A stretch of DNA of 64,000 nt from NCBI GenBank assembly GCA_030765525.1, contig JAVCCK010000005.1, forward strand, positions 79,402-143,401. Direction: 5' to 3'. A program made the position numbers and the translations under genes. A model generated the notes under the pieces. The model did not search any database and was not told where the DNA came from. It was given only the letters and a program-made list of their open reading frames with translations. This document shows positions 44,804 to 57,109 of the stretch, piece after piece (within the stretch, counting starts at the first letter, position 1; every line of letters starts with the position of its first letter). Origin of the DNA: Candidatus Lernaella stagnicola. Lineage in GTDB: Bacteria; Lernaellota; Lernaellaia; Lernaellales; Lernaellaceae.

Positions 44804-45583
44804 ATGGTTAAGAGAATCGTCATCACCCTCGCGGTTTTGTTGGCCGTGGTACTGGCGGCGCGCTTCGGCTACGAGGCCGCCGAGGTAAAGTACCACCCGC
44901 CCGTCGTGCCGGAAGTGTCCGATCCGGCTTGGCGCGATCCGTTTTGGCGCACCACGTACACGGCCGAGGAATGGGCCGGAATCGTCGACCTGCAATGTCC
45001 GGCCGGCATGGTGTTGATTCCCGCGGGCTCGGTCGACTCCGTGTGGGATCCGCGTTCGAGCCACTTTAAACGGAAACTGGGCGAGCCGCGCGCCGTGGCT
45101 GCTTACTGCATGGACCGCTTCGAATACCCGAACGAACGCTACGCGTTGCCCCGAACCAAAGTAAGCTGGCGCGAAGCCGACCAGTTGTGCCGCGCGGCGG
45201 GCAAGCGGTTATGCGCCGAAGACGAATGGGAACTGGCCTGCACCATGGGTCGCGGGTGGCGTTTCACGTACGGCCCGGAATACGTACCGCATCGATGCAA
45301 CACCGAACAACCGGTCGGCACGCTCCAGGCCATCGCCCCAACCGGCGCGCGCTTCGAATGCCGCAATCGCTTCGCCGTCTTCGATTTGAACGGGAACGTC
45401 AGCGAGTGGGTCGCTGAGCCCATCGAATATCGGAACGGAGCTTTTGGCGTCGTACGCGGCGGGACGGCGTGGCGCGGGGCGGAATACGGCGGCGATTGCT
45501 TTTCGCGACACACCCACCCCGTCGACGACGCTTGCTGGGAAGACGACGGCTTTCGTTGTTGCGCCGATCCGCAACCGAAATAG
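44804..45583 (+). CDS. Secreted SUMF1 (FGE-sulfatase) domain protein
   Basis: A 259-residue protein with an N-terminal signal anchor (VITLAVLLAVVLAARFGYEA). The domain shows CPAGMVLIPAGSV, AYCMDRFEYPNERYALP, VSWREADQLCRAAGKRLCAE, DEWELAC, FDLNGNVSEWV and GFRCCADP, the full SUMF1 order. The Cys pair of catalytic formylglycine enzymes is not clearly present, so a non-catalytic or different role is possible. It is followed 16 bases later by the radical SAM gene. Confidence 0.8.
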   Translation: MVKRIVITLAVLLAVVLAARFGYEAAEVKYHPPVVPEVSDPAWRDPFWRTTYTAEEWAGIVDLQCPAGMVLIPAGSVDSVWDPRSSHFKRKLGEPRAVAAYCMDRFEYPNERYALPRTKVSWREADQLCRAAGKRLCAEDEWELACTMGRGWRFTYGPEYVPHRCNTEQPVGTLQAIAPTGARFECRNRFAVFDLNGNVSEWVAEPIEYRNGAFGVVRGGTAWRGAEYGGDCFSRHTHPVDDACWEDDGFRCCADPQPK

Positions 45584-45599
45584 GCGAGGACGGATTGTC

Positions 45600-46490
45600 A
45601 TGCCCAGCTTGAATGCCGCCGACATTCGTCGGCGAGCCGCGACCCTGCAGCCCCTGCTGTCGCCGTGCCGCTTGTGTCCGCGCGAGTGCAAGGTCGATCG
45701 CTCGGCCGGCGAAAAGGGCTTTTGCCAAACCGGCGCGGCGGCGTTGGTCGCCAGTTTCGGACCGCACTTCGGCGAAGAACGCCCGCTGGTCGGGCGCGGC
45801 GGCTCCGGCACCGTGTTTTTCGCCGGCTGCAACATGGGGTGCATCTTTTGCCAGAACGACGACATCAGTCACGGCGCCCGCGGCCGGGCTGTGACGATCG
45901 AGCACCTGGCGACCCTTTTCCTGGAAGTGCAAAAGTTAGGGTGCCACAATTTGAACCTGGTCACGCCGTCGCACGTCGTGCCGCAAATACTCGAGGCGCT
46001 TGCCTTGGCGGTCGAGGAAGGTTTCGCGTTGCCGATCGTATACAACACCGGCGGGTACGATCGCGCGGATGTGCTCAAACAGTTGGACGGCATCGTGGAT
46101 ATCTACATGCCTGACTACAAATTCACCGACCCCGACGTCGCAACGCAACTGGCGGGCGCACGCGATTATCCTGCCGTCGCGCAAGCCGCCCTACGTGAAA
46201 TGCACCGGCAGGTCGGTGACTTGGTGATCGACGAGAAAGGCGTCGCCCAGCGCGGCTTGCTGGTTCGGCACCTCGTCATGCCCTTCGGCACGGCAGGCAC
46301 CGAAGCGGCGTTTCGTTTTCTGGCCGAGGAGCTAAGCCGCGACACGTACCTCAACATCATGGCCCAGTATCGCCCGTGCCACCGCGCCCACGAGGTGGAT
46401 CGCATCTCCCGGCCGGTCAGCGCGACGGATGTGGCCCGCGCCTATCAACTCGCCGGCCAATTCGGCCTCCACCGCTTGGACGAGCGTTGA
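45600..46490 (+). CDS. PflA/PflX-like radical SAM protein
   Basis: A 296-residue radical-SAM protein of the PFL-activase-like group (COG1313 type). An N-terminal Cys set CRLCPRECKVDRSAGEKGFC precedes the cluster motif GCNMGCIFCQN (CxxxCxxC). NLVTPSHVVPQIL and YNTGGYDRADVLKQLDGIVD followed by IYMPDYKF are family blocks. Such proteins may activate glycyl-radical enzymes or act in uncharacterised maturation; it is a possible partner of the enzyme at 32501. The ATG at 45600 follows GAGGA. Its stop TGA shares its A with the next ATG. Confidence 0.87.
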   Translation: MPSLNAADIRRRAATLQPLLSPCRLCPRECKVDRSAGEKGFCQTGAAALVASFGPHFGEERPLVGRGGSGTVFFAGCNMGCIFCQNDDISHGARGRAVTIEHLATLFLEVQKLGCHNLNLVTPSHVVPQILEALALAVEEGFALPIVYNTGGYDRADVLKQLDGIVDIYMPDYKFTDPDVATQLAGARDYPAVAQAALREMHRQVGDLVIDEKGVAQRGLLVRHLVMPFGTAGTEAAFRFLAEELSRDTYLNIMAQYRPCHRAHEVDRISRPVSATDVARAYQLAGQFGLHRLDER

Positions 46491-48058
46491 TGACAAACCG
46501 CCGCGAACGAACCTGGGCCGTCTGGACGCTGGCCGGTGTCGCGCTCGCCGTCCTCCTACGCCTACTGATGATCGACGTGCCCTTCGACCGCGACGAAGGG
46601 GGGTATGCGTATATCGGCTGGCAGTGGACGCAGGGCTTGTGGCCCTACGTGCACTCGGTTGAATCCAAGCCGCCCGGAGTTTTCGCGGTGTACGCGATCC
46701 TGGTGGGCCTCTACCACGGCGTGACGAGCGTGCGCCTCGGCATGCTTTTATGGTCGCTGCTGACCGCGCTGGTCTTTCATCGCCTCGTGCGGCGGTTGTT
46801 CGACGCGCCGACCGCGGCCATCGCCACGATACTGCTCGCGCTGACGCAAACCGCGCCGAGCTACGACGGCCAAAGCGCCAACGCCGAAATGTTCATGGTG
46901 ACGTGGATCATCGCCGCGCTACTCATGGTGGCGCCGGGCGGCAACAAACAACAATCGTGGCGTCCGGTGGCCGCCGGGGCGTTGATGGGAATCGCGGTGT
47001 TGTTCAAGCCCGTGGCCGGGGCCGACTTGTTGCCGCTCGTGGTGATGATCTACGCAACCGCTGGGGCCGGGCGCAAGTTCGTGATCCGCATTCTGTATGC
47101 CGCGGGCGGTTTTTGCGCGGCGTTGGCCGCATGTTACGCGGCGTTTGCCCTGGCCGGCGCGGCACGTGAATTCCACTTTTGGGCGTTCAGTTACAACCTC
47201 AGTTACAGCGGCGCGTTTTCGTGGCTCGACCGCGGGCGGGCTTTGGCGATTCAGCTTTCGCGGCGCGGCATGCTGGTGCGCGACTGGCCGCTCCTGGTGG
47301 GGCTGGCCGCAGGGGTGATCGTACTCTGGCGCGGGCGCAGGGAAAACAAAATCGCCGCCTTGGCGCTGCCGTTTTGGCTTTTCTCGGCGGCGGTGGGCGT
47401 GGCGGCTTCGGGTCGTTTCACGGCGCACTATTGGCAGCAACTGCTGCCGCCACTTTGCCTGGCCGCGGCGGTGGGCGTGCGCGGCGCGGTAGGCCTACTT
47501 CTGGAAAAAACGGCGAGCACAGCGAGCCGCGCGGCCATCATCGTCGTGATCGCTCTCTTGCTTCTTTCGCCCACGTTGCTGCGTCTGCCGCAATACACGC
47601 GGGGCGCGGAACTGAGCCGCGACTTGTTCGGCGTCAATCCGTTTTATGACGGCGAAATGCTCGGCCGATACCTGCGCGAACACACCGAACCGGACGAGAC
47701 GGTGCTGGTGTTCGGCAGCGAGGGACAGATTCTTTTCCACGCCCGGCGGCGCAGCGCGATGCGCTTCGTGTTCGCCTATCCGCTCGCGGCTTACTACGAG
47801 GACACACTGGCGCTGCAACAAGAGGCGTGGCGGGAAATTCAGGACTCGCAGCCGCGTTACGTGGTCGTGGTCAACATGCCCTCGTCGATGACGTTGAACA
47901 AAAATGCACCGCCGTTTTTACGCGAGCACTTGCAGCAGTGGGTGGGCTCGAATTGCCGCCTGGAGGCGTCGTTAACGCAAACCCCGGCGGGTAACACAGA
48001 GCTGGTAATCTCGCATCCGCCGCGGGGCGTGGTGGAGCTTTATCGGCGTCTGGATTGA
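46490..48058 (+). CDS. GT-C/ArnT-like membrane glycosyltransferase
   Basis: A 522-residue membrane protein with about 11 hydrophobic segments and a soluble C-terminal domain. The first loop contains DVPFDRDEGGYAYIGWQW with the catalytic DE acidic motif, then YVHSVESKPPGVFAVYAILV, matching GT39/GT83 enzymes. It is coupled to the radical SAM gene by one-base overlap (TGATG). Substrate unknown; envelope glycan transfer is inferred. Confidence 0.8.
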   Translation: MTNRRERTWAVWTLAGVALAVLLRLLMIDVPFDRDEGGYAYIGWQWTQGLWPYVHSVESKPPGVFAVYAILVGLYHGVTSVRLGMLLWSLLTALVFHRLVRRLFDAPTAAIATILLALTQTAPSYDGQSANAEMFMVTWIIAALLMVAPGGNKQQSWRPVAAGALMGIAVLFKPVAGADLLPLVVMIYATAGAGRKFVIRILYAAGGFCAALAACYAAFALAGAAREFHFWAFSYNLSYSGAFSWLDRGRALAIQLSRRGMLVRDWPLLVGLAAGVIVLWRGRRENKIAALALPFWLFSAAVGVAASGRFTAHYWQQLLPPLCLAAAVGVRGAVGLLLEKTASTASRAAIIVVIALLLLSPTLLRLPQYTRGAELSRDLFGVNPFYDGEMLGRYLREHTEPDETVLVFGSEGQILFHARRRSAMRFVFAYPLAAYYEDTLALQQEAWREIQDSQPRYVVVVNMPSSMTLNKNAPPFLREHLQQWVGSNCRLEASLTQTPAGNTELVISHPPRGVVELYRRLD

Positions 48059-48137
48059 ACGCCGCGGGGCTTTGACAAAGCGTGGCGGCGCGAGCAACAT
48101 GAGCTTCTTCGGCACTCGACTTTAAAAGGAGAATTCC

Positions 48138-49109
48138 ATGATTTCCTACCGCGAACTCGGCCTCGTTAATTCGCGAGAAATTTTCGCCAAAGCCGTCGCC
48201 GGCGGCTACGCCATCCCTGCCTACAACTTCAACAATTTGGAGCAATTGCAGGCGATCATCACCGGTTGCGTGGAGACGAACTCGCCGGTGATCATTCAGG
48301 TTTCTAGCGGCGCGCGGAAGTACGCCAACCAAATATTGCTGCGGCACTTGGCGGCCGGCGCGGTGGAATTGGCGCGCGATATGGGCAGCCATATTCCCAT
48401 CGTGTTGCACCTGGACCACGGCGACACTTTTGAACTGTGCAAGAACTGTATCGAGACCGGCTTTTCCTCGGTCATGATCGACGGCTCGGCGCATTCCTTC
48501 GAAGACAACATGGCCCTGACCAAGCAGGTGGTCGAATTCGCGCACGAGCACGACGTCACCGTCGAGGGAGAACTGGGCGTGCTGGCGGGTATCGAAGACG
48601 ACGTGCAACACGAGCAATCGCACTACACCGACCCGGACGACGTAGAAGAGTTCGTGCAGCGTACCGGCGTCGATTCGCTCGCGATTTCCATCGGCACGAG
48701 TCATGGGGCCTACAAATTTAAGGTCAAACCCGGCGAGGAGCCGCCGCCCCTTCGCTTCGACATCCTCGAAGAAGTCGAGAAGCGGATCCCCGGATTCCCC
48801 ATCGTCTTGCACGGCGCCAGCAGCGTCATCCCCGCCTACATCGAGCTGATTAACCAGTACGGCGGCGACCTCGGCGGCGCGGTCGGCGTGCCCGAAGAGC
48901 AGTTGCGGCTCGCGGCCAAATCGGCGGTGTGCAAAGTGAACATCGATTCCGACGGGCGCTTGGCTATCACGGCAAAGGTGCGGGAAGTGCTGTGGACCAA
49001 GCCGAAGGAATTCGACCCGCGCAAATACCTCGGCCCGGCGCGCGAGGAACTGATCCGCCTGATCAAACACAAAAACGAGTACGTATTAGGGAGCGCCGGG
49101 AAGGCCTAA
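48138..49109 (+). CDS. fba: Class II fructose-bisphosphate aldolase
   Basis: A 323-residue zinc-dependent aldolase of glycolysis and gluconeogenesis. IPAYNFNNLEQLQAIITG, VLHLDHGDTFE (zinc and catalytic residues), GFSSVMIDGSAHSFEDN, VEGELGVLAGIED, SIGTSHGAYK and IVLHGASS are all in place. AAAAGGAG lies eight bases before the ATG and TTGACA occurs at 48072-48077. The 3' end overlaps the convergent SGNH gene by 24 bases. Confidence 0.95.
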   Translation: MISYRELGLVNSREIFAKAVAGGYAIPAYNFNNLEQLQAIITGCVETNSPVIIQVSSGARKYANQILLRHLAAGAVELARDMGSHIPIVLHLDHGDTFELCKNCIETGFSSVMIDGSAHSFEDNMALTKQVVEFAHEHDVTVEGELGVLAGIEDDVQHEQSHYTDPDDVEEFVQRTGVDSLAISIGTSHGAYKFKVKPGEEPPPLRFDILEEVEKRIPGFPIVLHGASSVIPAYIELINQYGGDLGGAVGVPEEQLRLAAKSAVCKVNIDSDGRLAITAKVREVLWTKPKEFDPRKYLGPAREELIRLIKHKNEYVLGSAGKA

Positions 49110-50170
49110 CTCCGAACTTGCCTCTCGAAAAAATGTGACCAACGCCTCGGCCGCCACTTGGTGGCCGAGTTCGTTCCAGTGCACGCGATCGAAGCCGCGT
49201 ACAATGCGTCCTTGCGTTTCGGCTTCGTGAATCGCCTCGGCCGCGGCGGTCGTAAACGCGACGTCGGCCGCAGCGCACGCGCGACGAAAGGCCGTCACGT
49301 ACGGTTCATCGGCGTCGACGATGAACACCGCCACCCGCGCCGGTTGGGTTTGTTGCTTGAGGCGTCGCAGAATCGCCGCCGTCGTATCACTCGCCGACTT
49401 GAACGAGGGCCAACTTAATCCCCGCTCACGGATCTCTCTTTCAGTCGTCAATTCGGCCGGGTCCAGCAGCAGGCGGTCGGCGCGCGACAGCAAGTAGTAC
49501 AGCATCCGCGAATGGTCGAAGGCGAATTCGTGCAACCCCGGCCATGGCTTCGGCACACGGCGGGAAATCGCCCATTCCTGTGAGGTTGTCGATGTGGAGA
49601 CAAGGTACGGGCGCCGCTTGTTGTTGTTGGAGCCGTAGCTGTCGATCTCCAGCGCGAAGCTGTTGTTGATCAGATCGTTGCCGGTGGCTTGCACGATAAC
49701 CCAGTCCGGACGCAGTGCCGGCGCCCAATCCATCGCTACCATCGCTTCCTGCAAGGTGCCGTAGCCAAGCGCTCCGTAGGCGAACACCTCCGCCCTGTCG
49801 CCTGCCCTGTCTCGAAACACGTGGTAGTAGGTCTTGTCGTTGGACACTTCGGCCGCATGCGTAAAGGAGTCGCCGAGACCAGCAGCACCTTCGTCTTGGC
49901 GGTCGCCGCGTCTCCGTAAAGCCGCGAGCCGCGCGCATCGGTCCGGTAGCGAACCGCGTAGGTAACGCCGGCGGCGTCATGCTTTTCCCGGGTCCACGCC
50001 ACGTTTTCCTTGGCCCGCCAACCCAGCTTGTCGTCCGGCACGATCAGCAGCGAATCGCGGTGCGCCAGCCAACCACGCAAAAACAGTTCGCCGACCAGGA
50101 ACAACGCCACGACCGCCGTCGCGGCAAGAAGCGCGGTGAACACGAGTTTTTTGCGGAGCGGCAGGTTCAC
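49086..50170 (-). pseudogene. Membrane-anchored SGNH hydrolase interrupted by a frameshift in its catalytic motif
   Basis: From GTG at 50170 (GAGG upstream) the frame encodes a membrane anchor and KTKVLLVS, then goes out of phase near 49877. The continuing frame supplies GDSFTHAAEVSNDKTYYHVF, so the intact protein would read LLVSGDSFTHAAEV with the catalytic Ser. The downstream part contains QATGNDLINN (block III) and DRVHWNELGHQ (block V Asp/His). One missing base (for example GTCTCCGGCGAC to GTCTCGGCGAC) explains it. No slippery site is seen, so this is a true mutation or an assembly indel. About 360 residues when repaired; function likely surface glycan acyl transfer or hydrolysis. Confidence 0.75.
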
Positions 50171-50234
50171 GACAAACCTCGCGTGGCGGCCCGTTCAGGC
50201 CGCGGACGACGATGCTGCATGTGTGCCGTCAGCC

Positions 50235-51182
50235 CTAGAAATAGGTGTAGGAAAATGTTCCGAGGAAGGTCCACGTTTCACCGTAGTCCGGGTCTTCCTT
50301 GAAGGTGTATTTGGCGCCGGCGCTCACGTTGAAGTGGTCGACTACAAAACGCAGGCTCGGCGCCAGGGCATTGGCGTCTTCCTCGTTGGTCGTGCCGCGC
50401 TGCAACTCGCCTTCGTATTCGATGATCAGTTCCAGGAAATTGCGCGGGTGCAGGGGGAAGATCATGCCCGCGTGCACCAAGCCGCTTTTTTCCTCGTATT
50501 CCTGGTCGTCGATCCACGCGTCGCGCAACACCAACGTGCCGTCGCCCATGACCGCAAAGGCGTAGTCGGTAAAGGCCAGGTCGTTCAACTCGATGCCCAA
50601 CGCCAGCATGACTTTCGCGCCGTACGTTTTCACATCACCGAGGCCGTCCTCGTACTTGCCGGCCGGCGCGATGCCGCCCAACCCAATGGCGAAAGCGGGC
50701 AGGAAGTTGTGTTGCTGCACGAAGCCCCACTTGAACATGCCCTCGACCGAACCGATGCCGGTCTTGTCTTTCTGTGCATAGTTGCGGTCGAGGACGCCGA
50801 GATTCGTGAAGGTCTCCTCGACCACCAAGTCGGTCATCACGTAGGGAACGCGGAACCCGAATTCCAACCCCCCCGGGATGCCGACCGTGCCGAGTAACAT
50901 GGCTTCGCGCCGATAGTACGTGGGCGTCGAGCTTTCTTCCCAGGTACCGCCGAGACCGACTTCAAAGGAACCCGGCCGCAAGGTGCGCGTGGACGTGGTC
51001 AACATCAAGCCCGACAGACCGTAAATATTGAAGGGCAAATTGTTCACCTTGGGCTTAGGCGCGGCAACTTCGCCCTGCAACACGCCTTCCGGCACTTCGT
51101 CAAACTCATCCTGCGCGAAGGCGGGGCCCGCCAGAGCCATCGCGATGATCGCAATAAAAGCGGCTATACTTCGAGCGTTCAT
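50235..51182 (-). CDS. Outer-membrane beta-barrel protein
   Basis: A 315-residue protein with a signal peptide ending near AFAQDE. The mature part is a series of amphipathic strands (SFEVGLGGTWEES, LEFGFRVPYVMTDL, HNFLPAFAIGLGGI, FLELIIEYEGEL) ending in an aromatic strand (TFSYTYF), typical of a mid-size barrel. No further family is recognised. It stands between the broken SGNH gene and the CapD-type gene on the same strand. Confidence 0.75.
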   Translation of the reverse strand: MNARSIAAFIAIIAMALAGPAFAQDEFDEVPEGVLQGEVAAPKPKVNNLPFNIYGLSGLMLTTSTRTLRPGSFEVGLGGTWEESSTPTYYRREAMLLGTVGIPGGLEFGFRVPYVMTDLVVEETFTNLGVLDRNYAQKDKTGIGSVEGMFKWGFVQQHNFLPAFAIGLGGIAPAGKYEDGLGDVKTYGAKVMLALGIELNDLAFTDYAFAVMGDGTLVLRDAWIDDQEYEEKSGLVHAGMIFPLHPRNFLELIIEYEGELQRGTTNEEDANALAPSLRFVVDHFNVSAGAKYTFKEDPDYGETWTFLGTFSYTYF

Positions 51183-51214
51183 TCGTGCTCCATCTCACGG
51201 CCTGCAATGATTTT

Positions 51215-53167
<1,953 letters not shown>

Positions 53168-53355
53168 GATGTTCTCACTCCCCGGCCTGCGGTAACCATA
53201 CTAGACGAAATGCGCCGCGTACACTAGCAGGCACAACGCCCGCGGGGAAGTGGCCTGACCGATATCATCCAACGCGGCGTTTCGCCTGGACAACGACGCG
53301 CGCATAACGTAAACCGTGCTTAGGATTATTGTGATTCAAAGGGGAGAGAAACTGC

Positions 53356-54123
53356 ATGGCCGACGAAAACAATCTTGCCGTATTCATCGATTTTGAGAAC
53401 CTGGCATTAGGCCTGGTCGATAAAAAGGCAAAATTCGACATCAGCAAAGTGCTGGCGCGCTTGGTGGAGAAAGGGAAAATCGTGGCCAAATCGGCCTATG
53501 CCGATTGGGGTCGCTATTCGGATTATAAGCGACAATTGCACGAGGCGGCGATTGAGCTGATCGAAATTCCCAAACGCGCCATGACCGGCAAAAACAGTGC
53601 CGATATTCGGCTCGTCGTGGACGCCATGGACCTTTGCTATTCCAAGGACCACATCGACACCTTCGTGATCGTGTCGGGCGATAGCGACTTTTCGCCGCTC
53701 GTGTCCAAACTCAAGGAAAACGGCAAGCGGGTCATCGGTATCGGGATGCGCGACTCAACCTCGGACCTGCTGGCCGGTAACTGCGACGAGTTCATTTATT
53801 ACGAAGACCTCTTCTCGCCGGAAAGCGAGCCGGAAAAGATCGATAAGACGCTACCCAAGAAAAAGCGCGAGGCCTTCGAACTGCTGATTGCGGCCATCAC
53901 GGCGCTGGTTCGCGAAAACAAGGAAATTTTGTGGAGCAGCATGGTCAAGGACACCATGAAGCGCAAACAGCCGAATTTCAGCGAATCATTCCACGGCTAC
54001 CGGACTTTTTCCGAATTGCTGGAAGACGCCCAGACGCACGATGTCGTGCGCCTCAAAACCGACCCGCGCAGCGGCACGTACGTGATCGTCGGCTTCGGCA
54101 AGAAAGCCCAGGTCAAAAAATAA
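53356..54123 (+). CDS. NYN-domain (LabA/DUF88) putative RNase with LOTUS/OST-HTH-type C-terminus
   Basis: A 255-residue protein. The NYN domain (about residues 6-150) starts NNLAVFIDFENLAL with the first catalytic Asp, then SADIRLVVDAMDLCYS and FVIVSGDSDFSPLVSKLKEN, the three acidic motifs of the PIN-like nuclease fold. The C-terminal part (about 185-250, SESFHGYRTFSELLEDAQTH) is the winged LOTUS/OST-HTH pattern that binds RNA. It probably cleaves RNA. AAGGGGAGAGAAA precedes the ATG. It is a single gene followed by a terminator. Confidence 0.88.
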   Translation: MADENNLAVFIDFENLALGLVDKKAKFDISKVLARLVEKGKIVAKSAYADWGRYSDYKRQLHEAAIELIEIPKRAMTGKNSADIRLVVDAMDLCYSKDHIDTFVIVSGDSDFSPLVSKLKENGKRVIGIGMRDSTSDLLAGNCDEFIYYEDLFSPESEPEKIDKTLPKKKREAFELLIAAITALVRENKEILWSSMVKDTMKRKQPNFSESFHGYRTFSELLEDAQTHDVVRLKTDPRSGTYVIVGFGKKAQVKK

Positions 54124-54211
54124 ATCGTCCAGTCCGGGCGACCGGCTTCGACCGCGTGGGTCGTCGCGTGGCGCTCGATACAACGCCGTTTCCCCTGTGG
54201 CCGACGCAAAG

Positions 54212-54240
54212 AAGGCCGCCCACCAAGGGCAGCCTTTTTT
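54212..54240 (+). terminator. Rho-independent terminator after the NYN gene
   Basis: AAGGCCGCCC (54212-54221) and GGGCAGCCTT (54227-54236) pair with one mismatch around ACCAA, followed by a run of T. It also separates the convergent lipoprotein gene. Confidence 0.82.
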
Positions 54241-54265
54241 ATTTGCCCGGAAAACCGGACCCGAT

Positions 54266-54973
54266 TTACGGCAACGGGACCAGCGCGACGGCATCAACGG
54301 CTGGGCCATAGGCGCCCTGGTCGTCGCTTAGGCTCCGAAGTTCCAGACGGCTGGTTTCGCCGGTGACCAGATCGGCCGGTATTTTGTATTTCTCGGCTTC
54401 CCAGTCCATTTTCGTTGCCTCGCGCCCGGTGGTGTCAACCTCGATTTCGGCGACGAACTCCCCGTCCCACAGCACCTGCAACACCTTCGGGCCTTGTCCC
54501 TCGCTACCGCCGCCCGGGTTGCCGCTCACGCAGAAGAGGACTTCGTATTCGGCGCCGGGCTCCGTGGTCACGTCTTGGTAGATCGCACCGGCCATCGAGC
54601 CGTTGACGTCCAGCCATTGATGGCCTTCCGCAGATTTCGTGCCGGTATTGCTGGACACGGTCTCGACGTTGCCTTCGGCCACAATCCAGCCGTCCATTTC
54701 TTCACCGGCCTCCAGGAGTATTGTTGAAAGCTCGGCGTCGGGTCTCTCAAAGCCGCCGTTCGTGAGCAACGTGTTCGTGGGGATAATGCCGTCGCAGTCG
54801 CCGTCGGGACCGGTGGTATCATCGTCGCCCACGGCGTCGTCGTCGCTCGCGGCATCGTCATCGTCGTCGTCGTCGCCGCCACCGCACCCGATAAAAAAGC
54901 CGGCGAGCGCTATCGACAACACCGTAATCAGCAGCACCAAAAGCCCATTACGACTAAACACGTACACCTTCAT
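54266..54973 (-). CDS. Poly-Asp lipoprotein with choice-of-anchor C/DUF642-like domain
   Basis: A 235-residue lipoprotein. The lipobox cysteine is about residue 30 (FIGC), then Gly-Gly-Gly and seven Asp, with a further Asp-rich stretch. The domain contains LTNGGFERPDAEL, MDGWIVAEGNVETVSSNTG, GHQWLDVNGSMAGAIYQDV and YEVLFCVSGNPGG, the order of DUF642/choice-of-anchor C carbohydrate-binding-like modules. It probably displays a jelly-roll domain at the surface. Confidence 0.75.
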   Translation of the reverse strand: MKVYVFSRNGLLVLLITVLSIALAGFFIGCGGGDDDDDDDAASDDDAVGDDDTTGPDGDCDGIIPTNTLLTNGGFERPDAELSTILLEAGEEMDGWIVAEGNVETVSSNTGTKSAEGHQWLDVNGSMAGAIYQDVTTEPGAEYEVLFCVSGNPGGGSEGQGPKVLQVLWDGEFVAEIEVDTTGREATKMDWEAEKYKIPADLVTGETSRLELRSLSDDQGAYGPAVDAVALVPLP

Positions 54974-55087
54974 GACGTCCCTCTCCCGAAATCGTTATTC
55001 CTGGTCGCCAGTATAATCACGACTCGCGGCACGCCACAACACCTCAACACGGTTGTCGATCACGGAAACCGAACCGCGGCCGCGGCA

Positions 55088-55118
55088 ATAAAAAAAGGAC
55101 CGCCCCGAAGGGCGGTCC
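55088..55118 (-). terminator. Rho-independent terminator of acs
   Basis: Minus strand GGACCGCC pairs with GGCGGTCC around CTTCGG (55097-55118), followed by seven T. Lies 30 bases after the acs stop. Confidence 0.92.
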
Positions 55119-55147
55119 GTGCAAACGAATTCGAAGATCGCGGCTTA

Positions 55148-57109
55148 CTAGCGGCCGGCGATCAGCGTTTCGACGACCGAAGGATCGGCCAGCGTGGACG
55201 TATCGCCCAGGGAATCCAGATCGTTCGCAGCAATCTTTTTGAGGATGCGGCGCATGATCTTGCCCGAGCGGGTCTTCGGCAAAGCGTCCGCCCACTGGAT
55301 TCTATCCGGCGTGGCGATCGGGCCGATTTCCTTACGCACGTGCTTGACCAGCTCCTTCTTGAGCTCGTCGGACTTTTCGGCATTGGCATTCAAGGTGACG
55401 TAAGCATAGATGCCCTGGCCCTTGATGTCGTGCGGGAAGCCCACGACCGCGGCTTCAGCAACCTGCGGGTGGCTGACCAGCGCGCTCTCGACCTCGGCGG
55501 TGCCCATACGGTGGCCGGAGACGTTGATGACGTCGTCCAAGCGACCAATGATCCAGAAGTAGCCATCGGCATCCTGGAAGGCGCCGTCACCGGTCGTGTA
55601 ACGGCCGGGGAACTGCGTGAAGTAGGTTTCCTTGAAGCGTTGATGGTCGCCGTAAACCGTACGCATCAGGCCAGGCCACGCCTGCTCGATGACCAAGTAA
55701 CCTTTGTCGCCCTGCGCGACCGGCTGGCCTTCTTCGTTGATGATGCTGGGTTTGACGCCGAGGAACGGCACCGTGGCGCTGCCCGGTTTGATCGCCGTAG
55801 CGCCCGGCAGCGGCGTGATGATGATGCCGCCGGTTTCGGTCTGCCAGTAGGTGTCGACAATCGGGCAATTGCCGCCGCCGACGGTGTAGTAGTACCACAA
55901 CCAGGCTTCGGGGTTGATCGGCTCGCCGACCGTACCCAGCAGGCGCAGGCTCGAAAGGTCGTACTTCTTGACCCACTCGTCGCCTTCTCTGGCGATGGCG
56001 CGGATGGCGGTCGGCGCGGTGTAGAAGATGTTGACCTTGTACTTTTCGCACACGGCCCAGAAGCGGCCCGGATCCGGATAGGTCGGAACGCCTTCGAACA
56101 TCAGCGACTGAGCGCCATTGGCCAACGGGCCGTACACGATGTAGCTGTGGCCGGTGACCCAGCCGATGTCGGCGGTGCACCAGAACACGTCGCCCGGGTG
56201 ATAATCAAACACGTACTTGAAGCTCGTGGCGGTGTATACCATGTAGCCGCCGACCGTGTGCATCACGCCCTTGGGTTTGCCGGTCGAGCCCGAGGTGTAA
56301 AGGATGAACAGGGGATCTTCCGCGTCCATCATTTCCGGTTCGCAGGTCGGTTCGGCGTCAGCCATGGCCTCGTGCCACCAAATGTCGCGGCCTTCGACAA
56401 TGTTCGTCTCGGCATCGTGACGTTGATGCACCAGGCAGAAGTCGACCGAGTGGCCTTCGTCGGCGCACATTTGCAGAGCGGCGTCGGCCGCCTCTTTCAA
56501 CGTGATCAGCTTTTTGCCGCGCATGACGTTGTTGGTCGTGATCAGCGCTTTGCAGGTACTGTCGAGGATGCGGTCGCGCAACGCCTCAGCGGAGAAACCA
56601 CCGAACACGATGCTGTGGATGGCGCCGATGCGGGCGCAAGCCATCATCGCAATGGCCAATTCCGGAACCATGGGCATGTAGATGGCGACGCGGTCGCCCT
56701 TGGTGATGCCCTTGCTTTTGAGCACGTTGGCGCACTTGCAGACTTCGGTGTACAGCTCTTGGTAGGTGTAGATCTTGCTCTCACCCGGCTCATTGCCTTC
56801 CCAGATAATCGCGGGCTTGTCGCCAATGGTGTCCAGATGGCGATCCAGGCAGTTGACCGTAATGTTGGTCTGAGCGCCGACAAACCATTTAATGTCGACG
56901 GTGTTGAAATCGCAGGCATAGACCGTGTCCCATTTCTTGTGCCACCAGAAGCCTTCGGCGATATCGCCCCAGAATCCGCCCGGGTCATCCACGGAGCGCT
57001 GCCACATTTTTTTGTACTCTTCCTTCGAACCCACAAACGCCCGCTTCTGGACGCCTTCGGGTACGGGGAATATCTTCCCTTCCAAACTTGATTTCTTCTC
57101 TTCAGACAT
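55148..57109 (-). CDS. acs: Acetyl-CoA synthetase
   Basis: A 653-residue AMP-forming enzyme turning acetate, ATP and CoA into acetyl-CoA. It has [18 protein letters not shown] (P-loop-like motif), [20 protein letters not shown], the hinge [20 protein letters not shown], and [11 protein letters not shown] with the catalytic Lys subject to acetylation. The ATG at 57109 follows AGGAGG. A good promoter and a TetR-type palindrome lie upstream, so it is probably repressed by a fatty-acid or acyl-CoA sensor (inference). Confidence 0.96.
   Translation of the reverse strand: MSEEKKSSLEGKIFPVPEGVQKRAFVGSKEEYKKMWQRSVDDPGGFWGDIAEGFWWHKKWDTVYACDFNTVDIKWFVGAQTNITVNCLDRHLDTIGDKPAIIWEGNEPGESKIYTYQELYTEVCKCANVLKSKGITKGDRVAIYMPMVPELAIAMMACARIGAIHSIVFGGFSAEALRDRILDSTCKALITTNNVMRGKKLITLKEAADAALQMCADEGHSVDFCLVHQRHDAETNIVEGRDIWWHEAMADAEPTCEPEMMDAEDPLFILYTSGSTGKPKGVMHTVGGYMVYTATSFKYVFDYHPGDVFWCTADIGWVTGHSYIVYGPLANGAQSLMFEGVPTYPDPGRFWAVCEKYKVNIFYTAPTAIRAIAREGDEWVKKYDLSSLRLLGTVGEPINPEAWLWYYYTVGGGNCPIVDTYWQTETGGIIITPLPGATAIKPGSATVPFLGVKPSIINEEGQPVAQGDKGYLVIEQAWPGLMRTVYGDHQRFKETYFTQFPGRYTTGDGAFQDADGYFWIIGRLDDVINVSGHRMGTAEVESALVSHPQVAEAAVVGFPHDIKGQGIYAYVTLNANAEKSDELKKELVKHVRKEIGPIATPDRIQWADALPKTRSGKIMRRILKKIAANDLDSLGDTSTLADPSVVETLIAGR

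Noticed and set aside
55340..57091. 583-codon plus-strand frame opposite acs
   Set aside because: Shadow of acs, which has every catalytic motif.
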